46,061 nucleotides of DNA from IMG/VR virus record IMGVR_UViG_3300037245_001880, positions 1 to 46,061 of that record. The stretch is one strand, 5' to 3'. Shown here piece by piece: positions 12,950 to 20,143 of this stretch (within the stretch, counting starts at the first letter, position 1; every line of letters starts with the position of its first letter). The position numbers were made by a program, and so were the translations under genes. The notes under the pieces are model-generated. The model was given only the letters and a program-made list of their open reading frames with translations, was not told where the DNA came from and did no database searches. This stretch comes from a virus.

Positions 12950-13770
12950 TATATCAATCCCTCGCCCTTCATTAGATCGCGTATAGAGCCTTTTATCTGG
13001 TGTCTGGTAAGGTTATACCTTTTTATTAGTTCGGATGCCTGTGCGTGTAGTTCTGGGGCAATGTGGGCAGATTGTAGCTCTTGATAATACTTTCCTTTCT
13101 CTTGTTTTTGTATCATGATGCTTTTGATAGCTTGCTGGAAATATTTCAGCGTTAATCCCTGACTTAGGCAGAATGTATCAGCGGTATTCATGTATCGCAC
13201 TAGGTATGATTTAATGTAATTCAATGGCATCATTTTAATAATATTTTTTATAGACTTGCCCTCTACTCCGTCAAAAACAGGCTTTTGAGAGAATCTCTTT
13301 TCGTACAGTTTGAAATATAAGTCTCTTAGAATAATAAAATCAGAGTTGCCCGATTCTTTAGAATCCTCTTTACTGTTATCTTTTACTTTGTTATCTTTTA
13401 ATAGGTTCAATTTTTGAACTTCTCCGGGTTCAATTTTTGAACTTTCGGGGGTGGTTAAAATATTGAACTTGTCACTTTTAGGCTCATTCCAATTGACTTC
13501 ATAAGAGTTAATTGCATTCTTTTTCCCAGATAAAGTGATAGAATCCTTTTGTAACAGCCCCTTAATTGCTGTATGGACTGTAGGTTTTGCCATCTTTGTT
13601 TTGAGTACTAGGTATTTTAACGCATATAGCTTATTTGGCTTATCATAACCAAGATTTTTACGTATCATAAATGCTAATATTTTAAACTCAGCGGGTGTAT
13701 ATTTATCAATATTATCTAGTACACAGTTGGGAAACTTGGTCCAATTCTCCAGAGGTATATCTATACTCAA
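12949..13770 (-). CDS. Replication initiator-like protein with winged-helix domain
   Basis: This 273-residue protein starts with a domain (about 1-95) typical of phage replisome organisers: WTKFPNCVLDNIDKYTPAEFKILAFMIRKN, TKMAKPTVHTAIKGLL, a winged helix-turn-helix. A charged linker (about 100-145) is encoded by iteron-like repeats at 13375-13449. The C-terminal half (NIIKMMPLNYIKSYLV, LKYFQQAIKSIM) resembles helical loader domains. By position with DnaB-like helicase it probably opens the origin and recruits the helicase, like lambda O. Confidence 0.75.
   Translation of the reverse strand: MSIDIPLENWTKFPNCVLDNIDKYTPAEFKILAFMIRKNLGYDKPNKLYALKYLVLKTKMAKPTVHTAIKGLLQKDSITLSGKKNAINSYEVNWNEPKSDKFNILTTPESSKIEPGEVQKLNLLKDNKVKDNSKEDSKESGNSDFIILRDLYFKLYEKRFSQKPVFDGVEGKSIKNIIKMMPLNYIKSYLVRYMNTADTFCLSQGLTLKYFQQAIKSIMIQKQEKGKYYQELQSAHIAPELHAQASELIKRYNLTRHQIKGSIRDLMKGEGLI
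13375..13449. repeat. Iteron-like tandem repeats, putative replication origin
   Basis: Two 23-bp direct repeats in tandem (13404-13426 and 13427-13449) each contain the palindrome gttcaatttttgaac, and a partial third (ttgaactt) follows at 13463-13470. Beside them is a pair of AT-rich repeats (gttatctttta) at 13375-13385 and 13390-13400, 15 bp apart. Repeats in the linker-coding part of an initiator gene, next to AT-rich repeats, recall the lambda ori inside gene O. This is by arrangement only. Confidence 0.6.
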
Positions 13771-14066
13771 TTTAACTTCTCCTGCACGCTATACTCATAC
13801 ATGAATGTTTCGTCTTGCTGCCTATCAGGTTTTAGGGAAGTAGTGAGTTTAACGCCCTTATAAATGCACGTTGGTACCTCTCCACCGTGAGCCATAACAC
13901 CATGGATAACGCTCTGAACCATGATAATAATATGATAGTCCTTTAAAATATCACCATATTTATATTTTTGGTTTTCGGTGGAGTATTTGCGGTTTAATTC
14001 CCGTATTCTATTGTCTGATACCGTTTCCATTATTTTTTTTAATAATAAATATTTTTCTCTGTTCAT
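13767..14066 (-). CDS. Hypothetical protein upstream of the initiator (99 aa)
   Basis: The ATG at 14066 is chosen because GGAGG lies four to five bases before it. The product starts MNREKYLLLKKIMETV, then YHIIIMVQSVIHGVMAHGGEVPTCIYKGVKL. No domain is recognised. It overlaps the initiator ATG by four bases and the upstream stop by four bases, so all are cotranslated. A role in replication is suggested by location only. Confidence 0.65.
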   Translation of the reverse strand: MNREKYLLLKKIMETVSDNRIRELNRKYSTENQKYKYGDILKDYHIIIMVQSVIHGVMAHGGEVPTCIYKGVKLTTSLKPDRQQDETFMYEYSVQEKLN

Positions 14067-14269
14067 TTTTCCTCCAAAATCCCTGTTACTTCCGTCATGG
14101 ATTCCTCCCAACCAAGCTGGGCACCGTCTCTCTTTTCCTGGGATTCCTCAACATCCATAATTTTCTCCATGGGTATTGGCGAATAGAAATAGTTTTTTAT
14201 TCTAGTTTCTCGGTTTTTGTAAAAGTTAATTTTTTTTTCAAGTTTGTCAATTTGCTCTATTGGTGTCAT
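14063..14269 (-). CDS. Hypothetical coiled-coil protein (68 aa)
   Basis: The start at 14269 has GGAG six bases upstream. The product begins MTPIEQIDKLEKKINFYKN, a clear heptad-like helix, and ends EVTGILEEK. It could oligomerise. It has a four-base overlap with the next gene and starts one base after the stop of the zinc-ribbon protein. Function unknown. Confidence 0.6.
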   Translation of the reverse strand: MTPIEQIDKLEKKINFYKNRETRIKNYFYSPIPMEKIMDVEESQEKRDGAQLGWEESMTEVTGILEEK

Positions 14270-14270
14270 G

Positions 14271-14708
14271 TTATGCTCCTGTTTCACGTTGTTTTAATAC
14301 TAAAAATAATTCTAAATGTACAGACAATAATTCACCAAATTTTTCCGGCAATACAAGTGTCCATTTGTCCTCTTTCGCACCTTCCCATTTACCAATATTG
14401 AATAAATCACCCTCTTGTAATATATCGTTATTCTCGCCATCCCTATAATAATCTGTGTTTGGCTCTACGATATCACAATATGCATACCTCTCTCGGGTAG
14501 TCCGATATGCCGGTACGGTTGTGCTAATCTCGTCTAGTGCCTTAGCATAGCATCTGGGGCAATATCCGTGGGTAATATGCATCTTCTCAGGACGGTATAA
14601 TATAGGCTGTCTGTTCCATACTCCGTTTTGCTGTCTGATGGCATGGCATACACAGCACTGATGTATCAATTCTTTGGGGTTGACGTTTTGTTCAAATTCG
14701 GTGTTCAT
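14271..14708 (-). CDS. Zinc-binding protein with response-regulator-tail motif
   Basis: This 145-residue protein contains LIHQCCVCHAIRQQNGVWN and later HGYCPRCYAKAL. The C-x2-C...I-x9-W...HG-x-CP-x-C layout is found at the C-terminus of many bacterial PAS and response-regulator proteins, where it is thought to bind zinc. Here it stands at the N-terminus of a phage protein with a different, unrecognised C-terminal half (GDLFNIGKWEGAKEDKWTLVLPEKFGELL). It may mimic or contact host signalling proteins, but this is speculation. It overlaps the upstream gene by 17 bases. Confidence 0.65.
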   Translation of the reverse strand: MNTEFEQNVNPKELIHQCCVCHAIRQQNGVWNRQPILYRPEKMHITHGYCPRCYAKALDEISTTVPAYRTTRERYAYCDIVEPNTDYYRDGENNDILQEGDLFNIGKWEGAKEDKWTLVLPEKFGELLSVHLELFLVLKQRETGA

Positions 14709-14979
14709 AATTTACTCCTTTTTTATTTTTTTCTTCCCTTTCCATAAAGTCAGCCATGTCTCCCATCTGTTCAACAATGTGTTTTTCGTCTTCTTTTTGA
14801 CCCTCTATAACAGCACCTTTCATTCTAAGACATTTTTTACAAGTAACAATATCCCAAATATCTGTGGTGTGCTCTTCCAATACTTCCTCGCCAACACACC
14901 CACAAAGAGTTTCGTCACAACAAAAAAGTGGTGATTCATAATCTCCACAGTTCGTTATAAATCCGTAATGTTCTTTCAT
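14692..14979 (-). CDS. Cys-rich hypothetical protein (95 aa)
   Basis: The product begins MKEHYGFITNCGDYES, then LFCCDETLCGCVG and VTCKKCLRMKG, and ends with a charged helix. The two Cys pairs suggest a zinc knuckle. AGGAG lies about six bases before the ATG. Its 3' end encodes the SD for the next gene. Function is unknown. Confidence 0.6.
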   Translation of the reverse strand: MKEHYGFITNCGDYESPLFCCDETLCGCVGEEVLEEHTTDIWDIVTCKKCLRMKGAVIEGQKEDEKHIVEQMGDMADFMEREEKNKKGVNYEHRI

Positions 14980-14993
14980 GATTAACTCCTTAA

Positions 14994-15134
14994 TTAGTTA
15001 TATACATCAATTTTACACTCTATATCCTTACTATCATGAACCACGCAATAGAGTAAAGCTGATATAAGGGTAACGCGTTCGACTATATCTAAAATGGTAC
15101 CTGTTAACCTATCAATACAAATAATTTTATACAT
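14994..15134 (-). CDS. Hypothetical protein (46 aa), first gene after promoter
   Basis: The product begins MYKIICIDRLTGTILDIV and ends KIDVYN; it reads as a single small alpha/beta unit. AAGGAG lies eight bases before the ATG, and the promoter at 15154-15182 is just upstream. It accounts for the space between 14980 and 15150. Not recognised. Confidence 0.6.
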   Translation of the reverse strand: MYKIICIDRLTGTILDIVERVTLISALLYCVVHDSKDIECKIDVYN

Positions 15135-15153
15135 TATTTAACTCCTTATATAA

Positions 15154-15182
15154 ATACTACTACACATAGCGGGAAAATGCAA
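15154..15182 (-). promoter_or_regulatory. Sigma70-like promoter
   Basis: Minus strand: -35 TTGCAT (15177-15182), 17-base spacer, -10 TAGTAT (15154-15159). It is preceded by the same seven-A tract followed by GC as the promoters at 671 and 18406. It drives the replication gene cluster. The boxes are less perfect than in the others. Confidence 0.65.
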
Positions 15183-15205
15183 GCTTTTTTTACACATTTA
15201 TTTTT

Positions 15206-15682
15206 TTATTGCAAAGTGTTTTCATTACCCTTCCAATGAGCAAACCACTTGTCAAAATCGTCATTATACCAGAACCAAGCGTATATAATAACCTTATCGA
15301 ATATTTCTTGGTGTAAATCTTGGGTACATGCTGGGAAAGATAGGCTTTGTATCACATATTTCCGCAGTAACATTGTCTTGGTTTCTCCATTTTCAGAATA
15401 GAATATTTTACTATCCTGTTTTTCTACATAGCCGATATTACTTTTAATATCATCAATAAAACCCTGCCTACACTTAAATATTTTGCCATAATTAAGATAT
15501 AGGTGTGTAAAATACGACTGTAGGCATCTGTGTTGCTGAATACTACGATCTTTAGCGAGTAACTGTTCTAATTTCTCGATTTGACTTATAACACCCTCTT
15601 TGGTATTTTGGGAGTTTTTGGCAAATTTCTCCAGCTTTTTAAGGTTGCCCATAAAGAGAGGAATTAACGTATCGTCTCTCAC
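15206..15682 (-). CDS. Hypothetical protein of the recombination cluster (158 aa)
   Basis: It starts at a GTG that overlaps the TGA of the zinc-ribbon gene (GTGA). It is mostly helical: MGNLKKLEKFAKN, QIEKLEQLLAKD, then HRCLQSYFTHLYLNYGKIF and a Trp-rich end (YAWFWYNDDFDKWFAHW). The HR-x3-SYF helix resembles phage recombination-associated proteins such as NinB or DUF1367, but the match is not strong. It follows the SSB-like gene. Confidence 0.6.
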   Translation of the reverse strand: MRDDTLIPLFMGNLKKLEKFAKNSQNTKEGVISQIEKLEQLLAKDRSIQQHRCLQSYFTHLYLNYGKIFKCRQGFIDDIKSNIGYVEKQDSKIFYSENGETKTMLLRKYVIQSLSFPACTQDLHQEIFDKVIIYAWFWYNDDFDKWFAHWKGNENTLQ

Positions 15683-15798
15683 TTTTTAGTATCTAATGGT
15701 GTATAGTTTATATCATCTTTACTTTTTATGCAAGCCTTACAAGGTTCTTGTTGACTCTCTGTTGATTGGTGCTTACATCCCCTGCAAATGACTTTCAT
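15679..15798 (-). CDS. Mini zinc-ribbon protein (39 aa)
   Basis: The product begins MKVICRGCKHQSTE and continues PCKACIKSK. The two C-x2-C pairs 14 residues apart make a minimal zinc ribbon. Its ATG overlaps the stop of the SSB-like gene (ATGA), and its TGA overlaps the next GTG, so all three are coupled. Function unknown, perhaps with the SSB-like protein. Confidence 0.65.
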   Translation of the reverse strand: MKVICRGCKHQSTESQQEPCKACIKSKDDINYTPLDTKK

Positions 15799-16163
15799 GT
15801 GAAGGGTTCCTCTTCCGTGGGTTCGCTATTTAAGTGGTTCCCTATAAGAGCTTCATCTGTTAAATCATCCCAACTAAAATTATCTTCACCTTGTTGTGGA
15901 TCTTCTAGTTGTCCCGTTTGCTGTGGTGCTGATGATGGGGCACTCTGTTGATTATTTGGCTTCCATGTGTCAACCTCGATATAATGAGTATTGCCGTCTC
16001 TGTCAGGGGTTTTGCGGGAACAAACTTTAAGTTTAATATACCTTTTACCATTGGTACTAGATTTAATATACTCTTGTGGTATATCTTCAAAACAAATATT
16101 TATACCAATCTGTCCATATTGCCCAAACGCCTTACCACTTCCACAAAATATTTTATCAGCCAT
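15795..16163 (-). CDS. ssb: Single-stranded DNA-binding-like protein
   Basis: This 122-residue protein has a beta-rich N-terminal domain (GSGKAFGQYGQIGINICFEDI, RYIKLKVCSRKTPDRDGNTHYIEVD) resembling phage SSB-like OB folds, then a Gln/Pro linker and a strongly acidic C-terminal tail ending EEEPFT. Such tails recruit partner proteins in SSBs. It is one base after the ERF annealing gene and in the same operon as the nuclease, so it most likely protects single strands during recombination. It is not a canonical SSB sequence. Confidence 0.72.
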   Translation of the reverse strand: MADKIFCGSGKAFGQYGQIGINICFEDIPQEYIKSSTNGKRYIKLKVCSRKTPDRDGNTHYIEVDTWKPNNQQSAPSSAPQQTGQLEDPQQGEDNFSWDDLTDEALIGNHLNSEPTEEEPFT

Positions 16164-16789
16164 TATTTATCTCCTTTTTGTTGTGCTTTTATTATAGCAG
16201 TTAGCTTTTTACAAGCATCAATTAGTTGCTCTATTGTACACCCTTGTACACCCTTAATCCACGTTTCCCACTCTGGTATTTTAACCGTCATTGTGTTATA
16301 AATACTTAGAACCTTAGTGATACCTGTTTGGCGTTTCTTCTCTATAGCATTAGTTAGTTTTGCCTGTTCTTGCCCAGTTGGTTTAGAGGAAGTGTTTGTT
16401 TTTTCTTCAGTTGGTGGTCTAGTATCATCGTCTTTTGTGTCGTCAATGGCAAATAGTCCGTTAAGTGCATATTTTCTCGCATAGCTAGAAGTACTCCCTG
16501 TAAGCTGTGCAGCCTGCATCCCCTTTTGTTCGTTAGCTTCTTTAGCTATCCCATCAACAGTGACATATTTTTCCTCATTATTTGTTATTGTTGCTTTAGC
16601 AATAATATAATTATAATTACCAATATTAACGATGCTATCCGTTATTGTTAATAAACAATCAAGCTCTTTTAGTAGTGGTTTTACACCCTCTAGTATATCC
16701 TCACAGCTACGATAATTAAATTTTCCGTGATTATTAAATTGATTCTTTGGTGCTTTTAACCTTTCTTGTATTATGATTAACTCTTTCAT
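16163..16789 (-). CDS. erf: ERF-family single-strand annealing protein
   Basis: This 208-residue protein matches the ERF superfamily: an N-terminal APKNQFNNHGKFNYRSCEDIL, then the hallmark GMQAAQLTGSTSSYARKYALNGLFAI, and a short acidic DDTKDDD. ERF proteins form rings that anneal complementary strands and promote phage recombination or end-joining. The C-terminal third is a variable linker and helix (about 145-208), possibly to contact SSB. It lies between the nuclease and the SSB-like gene, a classic two-component recombination set. Confidence 0.93.
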   Translation of the reverse strand: MKELIIIQERLKAPKNQFNNHGKFNYRSCEDILEGVKPLLKELDCLLTITDSIVNIGNYNYIIAKATITNNEEKYVTVDGIAKEANEQKGMQAAQLTGSTSSYARKYALNGLFAIDDTKDDDTRPPTEEKTNTSSKPTGQEQAKLTNAIEKKRQTGITKVLSIYNTMTVKIPEWETWIKGVQGCTIEQLIDACKKLTAIIKAQQKGDK

Positions 16790-16790
16790 A

Positions 16791-17675
16791 TTATTCTCCT
16801 TTTACCATATCGCGTTCTAAGCAATATTGATTACAAAATTGATTACAGTCACAGTAATCTTCACAACGTCTCGCTATTGACTCCCTAGTCTCTATAAAGT
16901 GGGTCTTATCGGCTAACCCCTTATCTTCCATATAGGTTTCTGCTTCAAGTTTAGTACTTAATACCCTTGCGGCTTTTTTAGCACCTTTTTTCATTACTGC
17001 AAATTTTTCTGGGTCTTTCCATCGCTCATAATCTGTACAAAGTGGAAGCTCATAGTCTGGAGTATCTTTGTGTGATTCGTGTTTTTCAACGCTATCAGTT
17101 ATATACTTTTCCTGTTCTTCAGGTGTCCATAGTCTAATTGGCACGGTCACTATCTGTGATTGTGGGTATTCTCGGTCGTATTTAGATTTTGATTTCTGCC
17201 AATCTCTGAGTATTGCTACAATTTGCAATCTACCGACCTTAAAACCGTATTTTCCAAAGAGAAAAGCATAGGTATTTAGTTGTTTTTCCCACTCAATTAT
17301 AGACGAACCATAGACAATTGACCATGCAGATGTAACTTTATAGTCATCAATTCCATAGATGTTGTCGCCTATTTGGGATAGTAGATCAGATGCACCAGAT
17401 AACTTTTTACCGAGTATATCTACCTCCATATAGGCCTCACTTAGTTGATTAGTGCCAGTTCCTTTTTCAATAATAGCATGAACGGATGTACCAAGTAACG
17501 CCCAAATTCTGCTTTGTGCATCTATTACTATTTCTTTATCGTGACGTTTGGTAAGTTGCATCATTCTGGGAGATTTATATAATCCGCTTGCGGAATAGTC
17601 ACCCATTTTATGGTCATCTTTTTTAATGGCATTGTATATAGGCTCTGGTAAATTATGGTTATTAGTTATTTTCAT
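16791..17675 (-). CDS. PD-(D/E)XK exonuclease with C-terminal Cys cluster
   Basis: This 294-residue protein has the core of RecB/Cas4-type nucleases: GTSVHAIIEKG (motif with His), LSGASDLL, and GIDDYKVT, which carries the D-x-K catalytic residues. The middle region GRLQIVAILRDW is a typical strand. Four Cys residues (CEDYCDCNQFCNQYC) close to the C-terminus could bind a 4Fe-4S cluster or zinc. As the partner of ERF and SSB it would resect DNA ends. The start has GAGGA about seven bases before the ATG. Confidence 0.88.
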   Translation of the reverse strand: MKITNNHNLPEPIYNAIKKDDHKMGDYSASGLYKSPRMMQLTKRHDKEIVIDAQSRIWALLGTSVHAIIEKGTGTNQLSEAYMEVDILGKKLSGASDLLSQIGDNIYGIDDYKVTSAWSIVYGSSIIEWEKQLNTYAFLFGKYGFKVGRLQIVAILRDWQKSKSKYDREYPQSQIVTVPIRLWTPEEQEKYITDSVEKHESHKDTPDYELPLCTDYERWKDPEKFAVMKKGAKKAARVLSTKLEAETYMEDKGLADKTHFIETRESIARRCEDYCDCNQFCNQYCLERDMVKGE

Positions 17676-17838
17676 CTGGTTTTCCTCTTCTTTTGAATAT
17701 TCTTATATTTGGTGCTTTAATTGCAAGTAGACGTAGACTATCATTGTGAAATTCCGCTATATCTATTTTACACAACTTCACCACAGTATTAAGCTCTTTT
17801 TGCGTTGTCAGTATTCTGGTTCTTCTTGGCATTACCAT
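17662..17838 (-). CDS. Basic hypothetical protein (58 aa)
   Basis: The product begins MVMPRRTRILTTQKELN and ends RIFKRRGKPDENN. It is strongly basic and helical in the middle (VVKLCKIDIAEFHND). AGAGG lies about six bases before the ATG. It overlaps the previous gene by 50 bases and the nuclease start by 14. It may contact DNA; no family is recognised. Confidence 0.6.
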   Translation of the reverse strand: MVMPRRTRILTTQKELNTVVKLCKIDIAEFHNDSLRLLAIKAPNIRIFKRRGKPDENN

Positions 17839-17983
17839 TTATTTCCTCTCTTTGGATGTTTAGTGATACTAAAATATCTTTGCATTCTTCTATTTCCTCA
17901 TGGGAATGTGTTAAATATTTTTCCTTAAGGTGTATGAGGTGTGACTCAAATAATTTAATGAGTGTTTCGACTGATTTCAGCAC
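17789..17983 (-). CDS. Helical hypothetical protein (64 aa)
   Basis: I chose a GTG at 17983, preceded by GGAG six bases before it; a TTG six codons further upstream lacks an SD. The product is one long charged helix (KSVETLIKLFESHLIHLKEKYL, HEEIEECKDILVSL), a likely coiled coil, with a Lys/Asn-rich end. It overlaps the previous and following genes. Function unknown. Confidence 0.55.
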   Translation of the reverse strand: MLKSVETLIKLFESHLIHLKEKYLTHSHEEIEECKDILVSLNIQREEINGNAKKNQNTDNAKRA

Positions 17984-18149
17984 TGTTTTCTCCGTTTTCA
18001 AAACATTTCATTTTGATACTTGCCTGGGCTATTCCGTCTTCGAGCATGGCATTTATAACTTTTTCGGTTGTCCAGTTTAGACTGTCTGCTATTTTTTCTA
18101 ACTTTCCGAATTTTTCATGCTCTATATTTAGATGAATTTTAATGAACAT
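17955..18149 (-). CDS. Hypothetical protein (64 aa)
   Basis: The start at 18149 lies in the 3' end of the preceding gene (overlap 11 bases), without a clear SD, so translation is probably coupled. The product begins MFIKIHLNIEHEKFGKLE and has a helix WTTEKVINAMLEDGIAQA. A strand followed by two helices could be a ribbon-helix-helix repressor, but this is weak. Confidence 0.5.
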   Translation of the reverse strand: MFIKIHLNIEHEKFGKLEKIADSLNWTTEKVINAMLEDGIAQASIKMKCFENGENSAEISRNTH

Positions 18150-18375
18150 GTGAAAATTGTTCAATTGGCAGGGCATAGCTACAATCATCTTCTTTAAGCG
18201 AGATAAAAGCCCATTTTGCTTTTAGATCAAACCATGAAATTGTATACTCATTACCAATTATCAATTTGGCAAAATCATCACCACAATAATTAGCACCTAC
18301 CCCCAGGGGTTCTTTTTCATTATCGTATATTACTTTATCACCGACTTTGATTGACTTTGCTTCGTATAAGTTCAT
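18139..18375 (-). CDS. Small hypothetical protein, paralogue of the gene at 102-374
   Basis: This 78-residue protein shares with the gene at 102-374 the start MN-x3-AK-x2-KVG-x-KV-x-Y, the central G-x-N-x-C, GN/GK-x-YTIS and the end LPI-x-QF. It is the first gene after the promoter at 18406-18434, as its paralogue lies in another promoter-led cluster. The fold may be a small beta barrel. Function unknown. Confidence 0.7.
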   Translation of the reverse strand: MNLYEAKSIKVGDKVIYDNEKEPLGVGANYCGDDFAKLIIGNEYTISWFDLKAKWAFISLKEDDCSYALPIEQFSHVH

Positions 18376-18405
18376 GTTTGTTTCCTTATTGTTTTAGTTA
18401 TATAT

Positions 18406-18434
18406 ATCTTAATACATTTTTATGAATAATACAA
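18406..18434 (-). promoter_or_regulatory. Sigma70-like promoter (weaker)
   Basis: Minus strand: -35 TTGTAT (18429-18434), 17-base spacer, -10 TAAGAT (18406-18411). It is preceded by a seven-A tract followed by GC. It separates the lysis genes from the recombination cluster and probably starts the transcript of the latter. Confidence 0.6.
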
Positions 18435-18451
18435 GCTTTTTTTATAAAAAA

Positions 18452-18802
18452 CTAATGTATTATTATTCTTATTGAAATTATCAACCCTAAACTAGTAAAT
18501 ACGCCAATTTTTTTCCAGAATTCAGCTTGTTTTTTAAGTTTAATATTATCGTATTCTAAATTATATATTTTTGAATCTGTGTAAGTTGGTAAAAAATATT
18601 CACCAAAAAGCATAAACATTGCATATCCCTGGTCTTTATCTTTGAACCATAAACCACCCTTATAGAAGCACCACTCTATCGGCTTCTCATAGACTATATT
18701 ATAGGTATTTGTACTTATATTAGTCTGGAGGCTCGCACTCGGTTCCAAACTTAGCAAGGTTGTTACGCTTAGTATCATCATTAACAGGTATAATTTTTTC
18801 AA
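18452..18802 (-). CDS. Membrane or exported protein of the lysis region
   Basis: This 116-residue protein starts at TTG, with GGAG seven bases before it inside the upstream gene. It begins KKLYLLMMILSVTTLLSL (signal peptide or membrane segment) and ends with a second hydrophobic segment (IGVFTSLGLIISIRIIIH). The central part has Trp/Tyr and no Cys suitable for a lipobox. The overlap with the gene at 18720 (83 bases) recalls nested lysis pairs, so a spanin-like role is possible but unproven. Confidence 0.6.
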   Translation of the reverse strand: MKKLYLLMMILSVTTLLSLEPSASLQTNISTNTYNIVYEKPIEWCFYKGGLWFKDKDQGYAMFMLFGEYFLPTYTDSKIYNLEYDNIKLKKQAEFWKKIGVFTSLGLIISIRIIIH

Positions 18803-18905
18803 GTTGTTTCTCCATTGTTATTGTTATTTTTTTTGTTTTCTTCTTTATTCTACCAATAATAACCCCTATTGTCAAGGATATTATTATAATTATGAAATAT
18901 TTCAT
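18720..18905 (-). CDS. Small single-span membrane protein
   Basis: This 61-residue protein begins MKYFIIIIISLTIGVIIG, an N-terminal membrane segment, followed by basic residues (RIKKKTKKI) and a soluble tail. It overlaps the downstream TTG-started gene by 83 bases and the upstream membrane gene by four. Its size and topology recall a short inner-membrane spanin, but it lacks the long coiled coil usual for that family. Confidence 0.6.
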   Translation of the reverse strand: MKYFIIIIISLTIGVIIGRIKKKTKKITITMEKQLEKIIPVNDDTKRNNLAKFGTECEPPD

Positions 18906-19111
18906 TTTTTAATCTCGGCTATCTGTCTGGGTATATCAAGCCCCAATAAGCCACCACCAAGAATAATTAGGCTAGTAGAAGCTGTAGATGCCAGTATAGG
19001 GTCTTTTATATCGAGAAAAATGGCTAATACAAACAACCCCGCTTTCATTGCTATTCCTAATCCCAGGGATATTGCACCCCATTTCCGTTTGGATATTTTT
19101 TCTTTAATCAT
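18902..19111 (-). CDS. Holin-like membrane protein (69 aa)
   Basis: The ATG at 19111 has GGAG six bases before it and overlaps the stop of the upstream gene (ATGA). The product has a basic start MIKEKISKRKWGAISL, then two hydrophobic segments (GLGIAMKAGLFVLAIF and STSLIILGGGLLGL). Two short membrane segments with a charged N-terminus, next to an endolysin gene, are typical of holins, though no family match is certain. Confidence 0.65.
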   Translation of the reverse strand: MIKEKISKRKWGAISLGLGIAMKAGLFVLAIFLDIKDPILASTASTSLIILGGGLLGLDIPRQIAEIKK

Positions 19112-19476
19112 ATTGTTCTCCAGAATGCCCCAACTATTGCCCCGATCAAAAGGGGAATGAAACATATTTTATTTATATTATAAATCTTCCTACTGAATTT
19201 AATCTTAGTAACACTCATAGTTATTAACCAAGCCATATAATGTACAGTAAATATTATAAAAAATGGGACATTATATACTAAAATTTCACTCTGAAAATGT
19301 CCGATAAATACCGTACCTACCATATAGGGAACGTATGGAGCATTTTTATACCAATGACGGAAAATAGTTGTTATGAATTTCCACTTCGGGTCTTCTTTTT
19401 TGCGATTTTTCCACAACATAATTAGGTCATAGATAACAATAATACTGAATGCTATAATAATAAATATAGTCGTCAT
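19108..19476 (-). CDS. Multi-span membrane protein of the lysis region
   Basis: This 122-residue protein has about four hydrophobic segments (MTTIFIIIAFSIIVIYDLIM; YVPYMVGTVFIGHF; VPFFIIFTVHYMAWLIT; ICFIPLLIGAIVGAF), separated by basic loops. It is overlapped by the holin-like gene and by the 72-residue gene. It could be a second holin or an antiholin. No family is recognised. Confidence 0.6.
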   Translation of the reverse strand: MTTIFIIIAFSIIVIYDLIMLWKNRKKEDPKWKFITTIFRHWYKNAPYVPYMVGTVFIGHFQSEILVYNVPFFIIFTVHYMAWLITMSVTKIKFSRKIYNINKICFIPLLIGAIVGAFWRTI

Positions 19477-19691
19477 TTTAGTATCGCTATAGCTGCCAAA
19501 GCTGTGTTAATGAGAATTGCACAGGTGACAAGTATATTTTTGACTATAGATGGCTTTTTATTGATTGTAACTATATCATTTTTATTGATCGTAACTTGTG
19601 CCACAATACCTATACCATTCTTTGTGGGGTTTAGTATATCGAGTACTAAATCAATCTTTTTATTCATTTCCCTTAACATTTCATCTTCCAT
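19473..19691 (-). CDS. Small protein with C-terminal membrane segment
   Basis: This 72-residue protein has a helical start (MEDEMLREMNKKIDLVLDIL), a polar middle and a C-terminal hydrophobic segment (IVKNILVTCAILINTALAAIAIL). This tail-anchored layout occurs in phage holin-associated proteins (XhlA-like). It starts ten bases after the endolysin-like gene, so it probably takes part in lysis. Confidence 0.65.
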   Translation of the reverse strand: MEDEMLREMNKKIDLVLDILNPTKNGIGIVAQVTINKNDIVTINKKPSIVKNILVTCAILINTALAAIAILK

Positions 19692-19701
19692 TAGTTACTC
19701 C

Positions 19702-20133
19702 TTAGTTATAGACAACTTGTAAGTGTATATGTCCCGCATTTTGCTTTTTAGATACATCGTGGTATTTGGCTGTTACTATATATGTCCTGGTCGAGTCGTA
19801 GGTTATCATATTTAATAATTTTACTAGACGTACCGCCATTCCTTTAGGCATATCATTGGTTCTGATATCAACCCCCCGCCAATCCTGGTGAACAGAATAC
19901 CATGGCTTTTTTTTATATCTCTTGACCGTATCGGGGTTAATGTGATTTAAGTAGATTTTATCCTGTTCTTTTTGTAACCTAAATATATCAGTAATTGTCA
20001 ACTCACTATATTTCGGGTATTCAAAAGATATCCACATCATAGCCCATTCCAAGATTTTACCAAGCTTTAAATCTAGGTTCCCGCTTTCTGCTTCCTTGCG
20101 TATTCTAGATGTTTTGTAAACTAATTGAATCAT
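19702..20133 (-). CDS. M15-like peptidase, putative endolysin
   Basis: This 143-residue protein has the metal-binding layout of M15 peptidoglycan peptidases: SVHQDWRGVDIR (His and Asp ligands) and GHIHLQVVY near the C-terminus (His ligands). Such enzymes cut peptide crosslinks in peptidoglycan. Lack of a signal peptide fits export by a holin. It is followed by membrane proteins of holin type, which supports a lysis role. The length is short, consistent with a single catalytic domain with no wall-binding domain. Confidence 0.78.
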   Translation of the reverse strand: MIQLVYKTSRIRKEAESGNLDLKLGKILEWAMMWISFEYPKYSELTITDIFRLQKEQDKIYLNHINPDTVKRYKKKPWYSVHQDWRGVDIRTNDMPKGMAVRLVKLLNMITYDSTRTYIVTAKYHDVSKKQNAGHIHLQVVYN

Positions 20134-20143
20134 AATTTTTCTC

